This document shows, piece by piece, positions 32,774 to 42,307 of a stretch of DNA of 64,000 bases (position 1 is its first letter; every line of letters starts with the position of its first letter). The stretch spans positions 1 through 64,000 of the forward strand of contig NZ_JAPWGL010000003.1 of assembly GCF_027213645.1 (NCBI RefSeq), written 5' to 3'. Position numbers and translations under genes: made by a program. The notes beneath the pieces are model-generated. The model searched no databases. It was not told the origin of the DNA and saw only the letters and a program-made list of their open reading frames with translations. Source of the DNA: Pedobacter rhodius (GTDB lineage Bacteria > Bacteroidota > Bacteroidia > Sphingobacteriales > Sphingobacteriaceae).

Positions 32774-32795
32774 TACAATTAAACTAACCTTAAGT

Positions 32796-33677
32796 CTACT
32801 TTTCAATCATTTTGTAATAACGAACGTAATCGACTTCCATCTTTTGTGGCCAGATGGAGTCATCTATGCCTTGTGCGCCACCCCAATCGCCACCAACCGC
32901 AACATTTAAAAGCAGGTGAAACTTCTTATCGAATGGCCAGACTTTATAACCTGTGCCTTCATTCGCAAATTCAAATACTTGAACACCATCATAAAATCCT
33001 CTAACTGCGTAAGGCGTCCAATCAACTCGGTATAAGTGGAAGGCAGTGCTTGCGCCATCATTTTTTTTAGTGATGGTTTTCTGCGTATTTATTTTGAAAT
33101 AATAAGCTTCGGTATGCGTACTGAAATGCACATTATCCTGGTCGTAACCTACATGCTCCATAATGTCGATTTCGCCGGATTTTGGCCAATCCCCATAAGC
33201 TCGGTCTGTGGGCAACATCCATATGGCCGGCCATGTTCCTTTGCCGACAGGGAGTTTCGCTTTAATTTCAAAACGGCCATATAAAGCATCTAACTTTCCG
33301 CGGGTTACCATACGAGAAGATGTGTAAGCCATGCTTCCCATATTTTCTTTTTTTGCCGTTATGGTTAGAATTCCGTTGGCTACACTTGCATTATTGGTCG
33401 TATTGGTATAATACTCCAATTCGTTATTCCCCCATCCGCCACCGCCGGTATCATAATCCCAATTTGAAGTCAGCGGCGCGCCACTATTTGTAAATTCATC
33501 AGCCCAGGCCGGTGTGGTTTCGAAACTCCAGTTTTTATCAACCGGCGTTGTAACAACTGGTGGAACATATACCGGACCGTTTTCATCTGTGCCCTTCGAA
33601 CACCCGATTATTCCAACTGCAACAATTGCAAAAGCTGCTAAAATCTCTTTTTTTAAGTACTTCACTGAATCCCTCAT
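32796..33677 (-). CDS. Glycoside hydrolase family 16 lipoprotein (laminarinase-like endo-beta-glucanase)
   Basis: This gene encodes 293 residues from the ATG at 33675-33677; a longer upstream frame lacks sense, while this start gives a lipoprotein signal, FAIVAVGIIGCSKG. The GH16 jelly-roll carries the catalytic ExDxxE in GEIDIMEHVG (two Glu around an Asp), with LPVGKGTWPAIWMLPTD before and DWTPYAVRGFYDGVQVF after. The family cleaves beta-1,3 or mixed beta-1,3/1,4 glucans; the bulged-type ExDxxE and overall pattern fit laminarinases. It is predicted to be surface-anchored. It is the last gene of the locus with SusC, SusD and a PKD surface protein, 55 bases after the latter. Confidence 0.93.
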   Translation of the reverse strand: MRDSVKYLKKEILAAFAIVAVGIIGCSKGTDENGPVYVPPVVTTPVDKNWSFETTPAWADEFTNSGAPLTSNWDYDTGGGGWGNNELEYYTNTTNNASVANGILTITAKKENMGSMAYTSSRMVTRGKLDALYGRFEIKAKLPVGKGTWPAIWMLPTDRAYGDWPKSGEIDIMEHVGYDQDNVHFSTHTEAYYFKINTQKTITKKNDGASTAFHLYRVDWTPYAVRGFYDGVQVFEFANEGTGYKVWPFDKKFHLLLNVAVGGDWGGAQGIDDSIWPQKMEVDYVRYYKMIEK

Positions 33678-33732
33678 TTTAAAAAAATTAAATAAGCAGT
33701 TTGAAACGAATCTCAAACTGCTTTTATTCCCA

Positions 33733-35154
33733 CTATTTAAATTCGAAATCGTCGATATAGAATATACCTGGATTTGGATGTCCTTCACCGCCTAACTGTA
33801 CAACGATTTTATCGTACAACGTTTGGCTTGCAGACGCAGAATAATCAAATTCTAACTGCACCCAGGTATTGTATTGAGCTGCTGTAATCGTTTTCACAAT
33901 TTCAATCTGAGTTGTGTATGCATTACCACCTAATAGCGAATTCTGCAATTTAACAGATACTGTTGGTGCAACTTTAGTAAAATCATTTCCGCCAGGGATA
34001 AATACTTTTAGTCTGATTTTATTTTTTGCAGCCAAGTCAAAACGATATGGCATGGTGATGTTGATGTTTCCATACTGACCATCATTACCTGTTCTTTTTT
34101 CGTAGTAAGCTACTTTTGAAGAAGTATTTACAGGGAAACGAGCAGGGTTATCATAATTTCTGTTGAAATCCATATTTTCAGCTATCCAGGCCATGCCGGT
34201 TGCAGTTTGGAAATCATCAGATAAGTTAGCCGCCTGAATTGGTTTCAGAACAGGAGGAACAACTGGTCTTACATATCCTTTTCTGATTAATTTCAAATAC
34301 CATGCATTGCCGGCGTTTGATTTATCGCCACACCTCAACCACATTTCATCCGCGGTAAGCGATAAAATCTGATAGGAAGAAACACCCAGGTAATAAGAAA
34401 TAAATCCGTTATTGCTCAGGTTAATGTATTTCACCCCGTTAACATCATTCAAAATCCATGTCAGGTTTGTTGGCGGTGTATAATTAACCGTTGGATCATT
34501 ACTCCCTGTTGGTCCACCAATCCCTGGCGCATTAGATGCGTTGGCAAAAGTAGTTCCGTTATTTGCATAAGTGTATTTTAATGAAGATGCGCCCATTGCA
34601 AAGGTCATCTCATCATCGTAAAAACCTTGGCCGGCTTTTTCATTCGGACCTGCCTGATACCAGTCAGGTGTTTGCGAAGTAATCGGGCCAACACCTAAAT
34701 GACCTGGTTGCGTTTGGTCGATAACCCAGGTTTTACCTGCTGCATTTGATAAACCGCCTGAAAGCAACGTATAAGCCGGGTCGCTTAGCATGCTTGTATT
34801 CGTTGTTGCTATCGTAATGGTTTTGGTTGTCGAAACGGAACCTCCATCAGCCAATACAGTTAACTTAATCGTGTACGTTCCCGCAATCGGATAAGATGAT
34901 TGTACATCATTCCCGTCAGCGGTTGCACCATTTCCGAAATCCCAGTGGGCATTAATGCCATTGTAAAGACTTTTAAAGCTTACAATATTTGGGTTAGCAG
35001 ATGTAGGCGTAGACGTAAACTGAATTTCAGCGGCCGTTGGCGGAACCCCTATATCTTTTGTGGTTTCGCTCTTTTTGCAGGAAACCATCAGGCTAAGCAT
35101 CAAACCCAGACTAAGCAAGATTGATACGTTTATTTTATTTTTAAATAATTTCAT
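33733..35154 (-). CDS. Surface glycan-binding lipoprotein with PKD domain
   Basis: This gene encodes 473 residues. A lipoprotein signal ends LSLMVSCKKS. A PKD-like beta-sandwich at about 45-120 contains NAHWDFGNGATADGN and AGTYTIKLTVLADGG. A central region (TWVIDQTQPGHLGVGP, MTFAMGASSLKYTYANNGT) resembles SusE/SusF-type or SGBP-B domains. The C-terminal region from about 310 looks like a carbohydrate-binding sandwich and ends NPGIFYIDDFEF. It probably captures the glucan at the cell surface for the SusCD pair and GH16. It begins 11 bases after the susD stop. Confidence 0.82.
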   Translation of the reverse strand: MKLFKNKINVSILLSLGLMLSLMVSCKKSETTKDIGVPPTAAEIQFTSTPTSANPNIVSFKSLYNGINAHWDFGNGATADGNDVQSSYPIAGTYTIKLTVLADGGSVSTTKTITIATTNTSMLSDPAYTLLSGGLSNAAGKTWVIDQTQPGHLGVGPITSQTPDWYQAGPNEKAGQGFYDDEMTFAMGASSLKYTYANNGTTFANASNAPGIGGPTGSNDPTVNYTPPTNLTWILNDVNGVKYINLSNNGFISYYLGVSSYQILSLTADEMWLRCGDKSNAGNAWYLKLIRKGYVRPVVPPVLKPIQAANLSDDFQTATGMAWIAENMDFNRNYDNPARFPVNTSSKVAYYEKRTGNDGQYGNINITMPYRFDLAAKNKIRLKVFIPGGNDFTKVAPTVSVKLQNSLLGGNAYTTQIEIVKTITAAQYNTWVQLEFDYSASASQTLYDKIVVQLGGEGHPNPGIFYIDDFEFK

Positions 35155-35165
35155 TTCAATGCGGA

Positions 35166-36674
35166 TTAATTATAACCTGGATTTTGTTTAATAACACCTT
35201 TGGTAACTTCAATTTCGTTTAACGGAATTGGCAGATATTCGCTTTTACCAGCTTTAAATCCCTGCGAACCTAAAACCGCAACAGCTTTTCCTGTTCTAAC
35301 CAAATCGAAGAAACGATGACCTTCGGTAGCCAGTTCTAACCGGCGTTCGGCATAAACGTTATCAAGCGTAGCCGGAATAGATGCTAAACCAACGCGTGCC
35401 CTAACGGCATCAAGCAATTCTTTTGCACGGGTTGCACTGCCGCCGCTTCTTAATAAAGCTTCGGCCTGCATTAAATAAGTATCAGCCAAACGGATTTCAA
35501 TCTCATCAATCGGCCAGTTTTGTTCGGCAACACCACTCGCCGAGCGGAATGCTTTTAAAGGCGCATATTTTTTAATGAAATAATCGGTGTTTTGGTAACG
35601 GGCATTGTAGGTTGCGCCGGCTGCTTTTAAAGCTGCACCATCGATAATTGTTGCCGCAAAGCGAGGGTCGTTCTTCATTACATTTACCAAATCAAGCGTT
35701 ATCGGGCAGAAACCCCAACCGCTGGAATATGTATCGCCATTATAGCTGTCCATACCAACGAACTGCGTTCCAACATTTCCTTCGCCACCGTTAATGTAAC
35801 CCCAGTCAGACCAGGCCGCATTATTAGAATGTGGAATTTCCAGAATGGATTCCGCGTTGAATTTATTAGCCGGATTAAAAATATCAGCATAATTTGGCAA
35901 CAATGAATAACCGTATGGATTACCAACGCGGTTTATGTCTTCAAACAAAGTAGCCGCTTCAGTCATTTTCGCATTGTCATTTTGATACAGTAAAACCTTA
36001 CCTAACTGCGCTTTCGCTGCACCTTGCGATATTCTACCTTTTTCTGCTGTTGAAATTGTTACCGGCAGACCTGGAATGGCTTCTCTTAAATCTTTCTCAA
36101 TTTGTGCATAAATCTGAGCGGGTGTAGATTGAACCTGCGTATAAAGCTCACTTGTTTCTAAAACTTTAGTAATCAGCGGAACATTTCCGAAGAATCTTAC
36201 TAAATCAAAATAGAAGTAAGCCCTTAAGAATTTAGTCTCAGCTGTTACGCGGGTTTTGAAAGCAGCACTTAATGTCGTTGCTTTATCTATTTTGCTTAAA
36301 ATGACGTTGGCACGATTAATACCGGTAAAGTTTTTATTCCACAAACCAACCTGCGGACCAAGACTTGAGTTCATGTTAAAATTATCATACGAAACCCAGT
36401 TTGGCTGGTCAGAGGCATTACTGCCACCGGCAAAACAGTCATCAGATGCGGCGCTTAATAGCGGCATTTTCATGGTATAACCACCGGTTGTACCCCACTG
36501 CGTCACATCATACACGGCAATTACACCTTGCATAACCTCCGTTTCATTTTTATAAAAGTTATCTTCAAGAGCGGTTCCGCGGGGCGTCAGCTCTAAATAA
36601 TCCTTCTTACAAGAAACAAAAACTACCATAACAGCAACTATTGCCATCAGGCTTTTAAGATTTTTATTGTTCAT
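35166..36674 (-). CDS. SusD/RagB-family glycan-binding lipoprotein
   Basis: This gene encodes 502 residues from the ATG at 36672-36674; a TTG three codons upstream is unlikely. The lipoprotein signal is MAIVAVMVVFVSCKKDYLEL. Helical TPR-like repeats typical of SusD follow, with RFFGNVPLITKVLE, RISQGAAKAQLGKVLLYQ, IEIRLADTYLMQAEALLRSG and the C-terminal EGHRFFDLVRTGKA and GKSEYLPIPLNEIE. SusD sits as a lid on the SusC barrel and binds the oligosaccharide. It begins 12 bases after the susC stop, so the two are translated from one mRNA. Confidence 0.96.
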   Translation of the reverse strand: MNNKNLKSLMAIVAVMVVFVSCKKDYLELTPRGTALEDNFYKNETEVMQGVIAVYDVTQWGTTGGYTMKMPLLSAASDDCFAGGSNASDQPNWVSYDNFNMNSSLGPQVGLWNKNFTGINRANVILSKIDKATTLSAAFKTRVTAETKFLRAYFYFDLVRFFGNVPLITKVLETSELYTQVQSTPAQIYAQIEKDLREAIPGLPVTISTAEKGRISQGAAKAQLGKVLLYQNDNAKMTEAATLFEDINRVGNPYGYSLLPNYADIFNPANKFNAESILEIPHSNNAAWSDWGYINGGEGNVGTQFVGMDSYNGDTYSSGWGFCPITLDLVNVMKNDPRFAATIIDGAALKAAGATYNARYQNTDYFIKKYAPLKAFRSASGVAEQNWPIDEIEIRLADTYLMQAEALLRSGGSATRAKELLDAVRARVGLASIPATLDNVYAERRLELATEGHRFFDLVRTGKAVAVLGSQGFKAGKSEYLPIPLNEIEVTKGVIKQNPGYN

Positions 36675-36686
36675 CTTTTCCAATAA

Positions 36687-39600
36687 TTAAAAACCAACAT
36701 TTAAACCGGCAAAGAAAGTTCTTGCCTGCGGATAGAAACCACGGTCGACACCGTAACTTCCACCACCAATTTCCGGGTCGTAACCGGTATATTTTGTAAA
36801 TGTGACCAGGTTATTTGCCATTACATAAAATCTTACTTTATCTAAACCAGCTTTAGCAACCAATTTTTTAGGAAGGCTATAACCTACTTGTAAAGTCTTG
36901 ATTCTGAAATACGAACCGCTTTCCAGAAAAATGCTCGAAACGCGGCTGTAGTTTTGGTTGGTATCATCTAAAGTTACCCTTGGAATGGTGTTGCTTGTTC
37001 CTTCACCGGTCCATCTGTTTAAAATAGCCGTCGTGTAATTCGCTGTTGGTAAATCGAACCTTCTTAAGGCGTTAAAAATCTGATTACCGGCAACTCCCTG
37101 ACCAAGAACAACTAAATCAAAACCTTTATAAGCCAGGTTAACCGTCATACCATAAGTAAAATCAGGCGTTGGATCGCCAATAATTTCTCTATCGTCATTG
37201 TTGATTTGACCATCGCCATTTAAGTCGATAAACTTAATATCGCCCGGTTTAGCATTTGGCTGGATAAGTGCGCCAGACTGGCTTTTGTAGTTATTAATCT
37301 GCGTTTGATTTTGGAATAAACCATCGCTTCTGTAACCATAAAATGAACCAATCGCATGGCCAACCTTTGTACGGGTAATTTCTAAAGCCTGAGGCGTAAC
37401 CGTTTGTCCGCCCAGATATTCTTTATCATCACCTAAGAAATCGATGTTGTTTTTAACGAATGCACCGTTTGCATTAACTTTTAGGGAGAGTTCGCCAATT
37501 CTTTTTGTGTAACCTAATTCTAATTCGAAACCTTTGTTAGATAAATCGGCAATGTTACCAATCGGCCCGGCATTACCAACATAGCCCGGTACAGCGATTT
37601 GAAGCAACATGCCTGTTGTTTTTTTCTTGTACCAATCGGCCGTTAACGTGAAGTTGCCAAAAAGGTTCATATCAACACCAATATCTGTTGATGAAGTTTG
37701 TTCCCATTTTAAATCAGGATTTGATAAGGCATCAGGACTTACACCGTTATTTAAACCTGCTGAAGTACCTAAAGTATAGTTTCTGCCGCCACTAACGGTA
37801 GATAAATACCTGAAATCGCCAATGTTATCGTTACCTACAACACCATAAGAACCTCTGAATTTTAGGAAGGTTACATAGCCGTTTTTAGGAAAGAAATCTT
37901 CTTTACTCGCTACCCAACCAATTGATGCTGAAGGAAAATAGCCAAACTTGTTATTCGGACCAAAACGGGAAGAACCATCTCTGCGGATAATACCGGTTAA
38001 AAGATATTTTTCATCGTAGTTATAGGTTAAACGGGCAAAAGCCGAGTTTAAAGTGTTTAAGTATTCGCCACCGTAGAACACATCATTTGCTCTGGAAACC
38101 GGGAATTGTAAAGAAGCGTCTTTTATGTTATTGACCGGAATACCATCTTTTGTTCCACCTTGGGTTTCGCCTCTGTTTTTCTGGAACGAATATCCGATTA
38201 ATCCTGTAATGTTATGTTTAGCGATTTGCTTGTTATAACTGATTGTATTTTCCAATGAATAGAAAAGACCTCTGTTTGAGTTTCTGTTATAAGAAGTAAT
38301 TGTAGTTTGATTGATTGAATTTAAATAATAAATAGGCGTAAAACCTTCGCTACCATAAAAGGCTAAATCGACACCACCTTGCGATCTTACTTTTAAACCT
38401 TTAATAATTTCTGCTTCAACGAAAGCATTTGCAACCACTTTATCCGACCAGCCGTTGCCTTGTGCAACTTGCAAAGCGGCAACAGGGTTTAAAATTTCCG
38501 ATTGTGCGTATTGCGAAATTCCGTAAGGAAAACCAGCTTCGTTTCTTACAACAGGGTTGCCAATATAAGGCGCAGCACCATATTTTGCCGGATCGGTTTC
38601 AACAATTGGTGTAATCGGGTCGATGTTAATTGCTCTATTTAATGGTGAACCGTATTCTGTATTGGTACCAACACCAACAGAATTTGTGCGGGTATAACCG
38701 ATGGTTTGTCCGAATTTAATGGCTTTTGTTATTTGATGTTCTGAATTGAAACGAGCTGTAAATCTTTTGTATTGAGAATTACTGGTTGCAACAATGCCTT
38801 CCTGGTCAAAATAACCGAAAGAGCTGTAATAAGTAGATTTTTCACCGCCGCCGCTAATGCTTAACTCATGATTCTGAATTCTTGCATCATTATTAAAAAC
38901 AGCTGCCTGCCAATCTGTTCCGACGCCATATTGTGCAGGGTTTGGAAATCTTGGCGTCGTTAAGCCTGGTGTTTTCGCATATTCCGCTTCGTTATAAATG
39001 GTAGCGTACTGCGTCGCATTTAATAAATCTAATTTTCTGGATGGCGCTTGCGTACCTAAATAAGTGTTGTAATTAACAGCCATTCTGCCGTTTCTGCTCC
39101 CTTTTTTTGTGGTGATGATGATTACACCATTCGCCGCTCTCGCACCATAAATTGCACCTGAAGCCGCATCTTTTAAAACTTCGATAGATTCGATATCGGC
39201 TTGGTTAAGGTAATCGATGCCACCCCCAACCTGCACACCATCAACAATATATAAAGCTTCACTATTATTAATTGAAGTTGTACCACGAATACGCAAGGTA
39301 GCACCCTCTCCCGGCTGACCAGAAGATGTGGTAATGGTTAAACCCGAAGTACGTCCTTGTAATGATTGTTCAACACGAACAACAGGCATATTTTCCAAAT
39401 CAGTGCCTTTTACCTGCGAGATTGCGCCGGTAACCACGCTTTTCTTTTGTGTGCCATAACCGATAACAACCGCATCAGCGAGTACACCCGCCTGCGGTGC
39501 CATTTGAATGGTTAAGTCTCCGGTTGACGTGGCCGCTACTTCTTTATTTTCATAGCCGATATATGATACCACAATAATGGCATTCTCTTCTACTGTTTTT

Positions 39601-40106
39601 AAAATAAATGCACCATTTGCATCGGTTATGGTGCCTTGATTCGAACCTTTAACTTTTACGCTGGCGCCCACAAGCGGGGCACCGGTTTCATCAACAACTT
39701 TACCTTTTATATCTGCATAGGCACGTAATAATAAAAGAGAGCCATCCAAAGATTTTTTGTGGATGATGATGGTGTTATTTTTAATTGTATACCCCAAAGG
39801 TTGCTCGTTAAAAATCTGTTTTAACGCTTCTTTGATATCCGTGTTTCTAATGTCAATTGTTACCGGTTTAGCTTCTTTTAAAAGTTCGGTGTTGTATAAA
39901 AAGCTGTAACCAATACTTTTGTTCAGCTTACGGAAAACTTTAAGTAAGGTTGTATTTTTTTCTGAAAGCGTTACATTTTGTGCTTTTGCTGCGTAACTGA
40001 TTTGAAGAAACGTGGTGATTAATAAGACGAAAGTCAATTTCATAATCAACAATAATTTAGATAGTCGGCCCTTTGGATTGGGCAACCATTCAGTATAAAA
40101 ATTCAT
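36687..40106 (-). CDS. SusC/RagA-family TonB-dependent transporter with STN domain
   Basis: This gene encodes 1139 residues. After a signal peptide (ITTFLQISYAAKAQ) comes a secretin/TonB N-terminal (STN) domain at about 45-130, a CarboxypepD_reg-like domain at about 140-215 (IKGVVDETGAPLVGASVKVK), and a TonB box-like DAVVIGYGTQKKS. The plug domain follows, with VRVEQSLQGRTSGLTI, LRIRGTTSINNSEALYIVDG and SIEVLKDAASGAIYGARAAN, then a 22-strand barrel. It imports oligosaccharides across the outer membrane. The STN domain normally contacts a FecR anti-sigma factor, and one is encoded immediately upstream, so import and transcription are probably coupled. Confidence 0.96.
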   Translation of the reverse strand: MNFYTEWLPNPKGRLSKLLLIMKLTFVLLITTFLQISYAAKAQNVTLSEKNTTLLKVFRKLNKSIGYSFLYNTELLKEAKPVTIDIRNTDIKEALKQIFNEQPLGYTIKNNTIIIHKKSLDGSLLLLRAYADIKGKVVDETGAPLVGASVKVKGSNQGTITDANGAFILKTVEENAIIVVSYIGYENKEVAATSTGDLTIQMAPQAGVLADAVVIGYGTQKKSVVTGAISQVKGTDLENMPVVRVEQSLQGRTSGLTITTSSGQPGEGATLRIRGTTSINNSEALYIVDGVQVGGGIDYLNQADIESIEVLKDAASGAIYGARAANGVIIITTKKGSRNGRMAVNYNTYLGTQAPSRKLDLLNATQYATIYNEAEYAKTPGLTTPRFPNPAQYGVGTDWQAAVFNNDARIQNHELSISGGGEKSTYYSSFGYFDQEGIVATSNSQYKRFTARFNSEHQITKAIKFGQTIGYTRTNSVGVGTNTEYGSPLNRAINIDPITPIVETDPAKYGAAPYIGNPVVRNEAGFPYGISQYAQSEILNPVAALQVAQGNGWSDKVVANAFVEAEIIKGLKVRSQGGVDLAFYGSEGFTPIYYLNSINQTTITSYNRNSNRGLFYSLENTISYNKQIAKHNITGLIGYSFQKNRGETQGGTKDGIPVNNIKDASLQFPVSRANDVFYGGEYLNTLNSAFARLTYNYDEKYLLTGIIRRDGSSRFGPNNKFGYFPSASIGWVASKEDFFPKNGYVTFLKFRGSYGVVGNDNIGDFRYLSTVSGGRNYTLGTSAGLNNGVSPDALSNPDLKWEQTSSTDIGVDMNLFGNFTLTADWYKKKTTGMLLQIAVPGYVGNAGPIGNIADLSNKGFELELGYTKRIGELSLKVNANGAFVKNNIDFLGDDKEYLGGQTVTPQALEITRTKVGHAIGSFYGYRSDGLFQNQTQINNYKSQSGALIQPNAKPGDIKFIDLNGDGQINNDDREIIGDPTPDFTYGMTVNLAYKGFDLVVLGQGVAGNQIFNALRRFDLPTANYTTAILNRWTGEGTSNTIPRVTLDDTNQNYSRVSSIFLESGSYFRIKTLQVGYSLPKKLVAKAGLDKVRFYVMANNLVTFTKYTGYDPEIGGGSYGVDRGFYPQARTFFAGLNVGF

Positions 40107-40176
40107 ATATTTGGTTATTAGGTTTAGAATAGTTGTATCTCACAATTTTTACGATTAGAATAAAGCCTTAATTATG

Positions 40177-40205
40177 CCGGGAGCGTTGCCGCGCTTCCGG
40201 TTTTT
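40177..40205. other. Strong GC-rich hairpin between fecR and susC
   Basis: CCGGGAGCG and CGCTTCCGG form a nine-base stem (one G-U on the plus strand) around TTGCCG. A T run follows on the plus strand only; minus-strand genes flank it, so in their mRNA it is a stem without a T tail. It may act as an RNA processing or stabilising element that separates regulator from transporter expression. Confidence 0.45.
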
Positions 40206-40255
40206 CAGCTATGCTTTATGCTAAAATTATCGAAACCGATGATGGAAAGTATACG

Positions 40256-41428
40256 TTAAGGCATAACTAAAATCCTCCTCTCTTCAATTTTGAAATGAAC
40301 ATCTCCGGTAGCTTGTAGGGTTTCCAAAACTTCGTTTACACTGTTAAACCTCGAAATTCTCCCGCCAAAAAGTTTATCCATTTTAGCACCGCGATATGCA
40401 ATGTCTACATTGTACCAGCGGGAAATTTTATTCATTATCGTTTGTAAATTCTCATCATTGAAACTGAAAAAGCCATCTTTCCAGGTTACGGCATCTTCCG
40501 CATCAACATTTTTTATTAAAACAGCTGGTGATGAAGCTGCAATTAACGACTGCTGACCAGGTTTTAAAATATCAGAGGCTAACGAACTCAAATTCAGAAT
40601 CCTGACTTTCCCCTCAAGTAAGGTTGTTTTATTATTTGGTTCATTTAAATATGCATTAATATTGAAATGTGTACCCAAAACCTCAACCTGTTGGTTTCTG
40701 CCTTCGCCAATCTCGCTGTTTACTTTGAAAGGAACCCGGCTGCCATTTTTGGTTAATAACTTTGTCACTTCGAAATAAGCTTCACCCTTCAATTGTACCA
40801 GCCGCTCTTCATTATTAAATGCCGTTGGATATTTTAAAGATGATTCTGCATTCAGCCAAACCTTCGTGCCGTCTGGCAAATTGATTTGATACTGGCCGCC
40901 CCGCGGTGTTTCAATTGTATTATATAAATTTTTAGTTTTTTCTGCTGTTGTAGAAACAACTGTATAGATTAATTCACCATTTTTTGTTTTGGTAATGTTG
41001 ATGCCGGCCTGGTTGGCTATTACGCCATTTGTTGCGTCGCTCAAAGAGATTTTCGAGCCATCGGCCAGTGTCAGAATTGCTTTGTTTCCACCCGGTTTAA
41101 TTATCTCCTGCTTATTTTTAGCTAAACTTTGCCCTTTAATTTGTTTTTTAATTTGATTGTTAATCACAAACCCAATAAAAAATAACACGACTGCCGCGGA
41201 TGCAACTTTTAACCAAAGTGTATAATTTTTTCTTGATTTTAATTCAGTTTTTGCCTCAATAGCCTGCCAGATTTGGGTTCTGGCTTCAATAATATCATTA
41301 TGGTTTAATTCAGATTTTTTTTCTGAAAGCTCGGAAAGGTGCCACGATTCTACCAAAGCTTTTTCCTGCTCCGTACAAAGTCCGTCTCTGTATTTTTCTA
41401 AAAGTTTTTCAACTTCAGCTTTATTCAT
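40256..41428 (-). CDS. FecR-family anti-sigma factor
   Basis: This gene encodes 390 residues from the ATG at 41426-41428; the codon before it is GTG in frame. The cytoplasmic N-terminus (EVEKLLEKYRDGLCTEQEKA) binds the sigma factor. One membrane helix lies at about 85-105 (LWLKVASAAVVLFFIGFVIN). The periplasmic FecR domain has TPRGGQYQINLPDGTKVWLN, AESSLKYPTAF and VEVLGTHFNINAYLN, and the DUF4974-type C-terminus contains NLQTIMNKISRWYNVDIAYR. It should hold the adjacent ECF sigma inactive until the STN domain of loaded SusC signals across the periplasm. Confidence 0.94.
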   Translation of the reverse strand: MNKAEVEKLLEKYRDGLCTEQEKALVESWHLSELSEKKSELNHNDIIEARTQIWQAIEAKTELKSRKNYTLWLKVASAAVVLFFIGFVINNQIKKQIKGQSLAKNKQEIIKPGGNKAILTLADGSKISLSDATNGVIANQAGINITKTKNGELIYTVVSTTAEKTKNLYNTIETPRGGQYQINLPDGTKVWLNAESSLKYPTAFNNEERLVQLKGEAYFEVTKLLTKNGSRVPFKVNSEIGEGRNQQVEVLGTHFNINAYLNEPNNKTTLLEGKVRILNLSSLASDILKPGQQSLIAASSPAVLIKNVDAEDAVTWKDGFFSFNDENLQTIMNKISRWYNVDIAYRGAKMDKLFGGRISRFNSVNEVLETLQATGDVHFKIEERRILVMP

Positions 41429-41554
41429 CACTATAATATATTTGGCTAATTAAATACATGTAGGATAACCCGGGTGCAGGTAGTAGATGAATAAAAAATA
41501 TTTTTATTTTTTCCCGAAAAACCGCTTGAACGCGGCGAAAATACGAATGCCGGA

Positions 41555-42133
41555 TTATCTGACGAATAAAATAATGGCAATTGATATGAAAGATGTAAGC
41601 TTTAAACGAAGTACCTTCAAAGCATTACTCATTTGTTTTTTAACGGTTTTATCTGATAGGTGAAGTATTTCTGCAATCTCTTTTTGCGAAAGGTGTTGCT
41701 GACGACTCATTTCAAATATTTGCCGCATTTTTGGTGGTAAAAGACTAATCTCCTTTTCAATAATTGATGCAAACTCTTTTTCGCGTATATAATCATCCGT
41801 AATACAATCGCCAAGCTCCGCAAAGTTCTTCAGGGATAACAAATAATTGGACTTCGATTTATTTTTATCCAGCCAATCGAAAACTTTATATCGAACTGCT
41901 GTATATAAGTAAGCGGATAGCTGGGATTTGATTTTAATATCCGGATTACTCCACAGATAGACAAAAATCTCCTGAACAATATCTTTAGCATCTTCCCTTT
42001 CAGAGACTAATTTACACGCATAGATATATAACAAACCATTAAAGCGTTCATAAATTTCTTCAAATGCACGCCTATCCCCGGCTTGAATCAGAATAAGAAG
42101 TTCGTTATCCGTTAATGAATTATAGTTAGACAT
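41555..42133 (-). CDS. ECF-type RNA polymerase sigma factor of the glucan locus
   Basis: This gene encodes 192 residues from the ATG at 42131-42133; a longer frame reaches 42196, but MSNYNSLTDNELLILIQAGD is the usual family start. Region 2 includes FEEIYERFNGLLYIYACKLV and DAKDIVQEIFVYLWSNPD; region 4 is LPPKMRQIFEMSRQQHLSQK, then EIAEILHLSDKTVKKQMSNA. The C-terminus is hydrophobic (ISIAIILFV), seen in many Bacteroidota SusCD-linked sigma factors and perhaps a membrane contact. It probably drives the downstream FecR-SusC-SusD-GH16 genes. Confidence 0.95.
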   Translation of the reverse strand: MSNYNSLTDNELLILIQAGDRRAFEEIYERFNGLLYIYACKLVSEREDAKDIVQEIFVYLWSNPDIKIKSQLSAYLYTAVRYKVFDWLDKNKSKSNYLLSLKNFAELGDCITDDYIREKEFASIIEKEISLLPPKMRQIFEMSRQQHLSQKEIAEILHLSDKTVKKQMSNALKVLRLKLTSFISIAIILFVR

Positions 42134-42295
42134 TTGGTTAGAATGATTAAACGAATGTAAGGATAAGTTTAAATTAAATCCTAACAAATTTTGCATTATA
42201 TATTTAATTTAAAACGTTTTATTAACGATTATAAAGGCTTTTACATCGTATTGTAAACTTTAGTTTTATAATTGGTATATCGGGAAAAGTCGATA

Positions 42296-42303
42296 TATAT
42301 TTG
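42296..42303 (+). promoter_or_regulatory. -7 promoter element of the arsR-type gene
   Basis: TATATTTG matches exactly and only CAGT separates it from the ATG at 42308, so a leaderless transcript is likely. Confidence 0.6.
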
Positions 42304-42307
42304 CAGT

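Noticed and set aside
33678..33788. Longer N-terminus of the GH16 protein
   Set aside because: It would place the lipoprotein signal internally; the ATG at 33677 gives a normal signal peptide.
42134..42196. Longer N-terminus of the locus ECF sigma factor
   Set aside because: The extra 21 residues do not resemble the family and the ATG at 42131-42133 gives the standard start.
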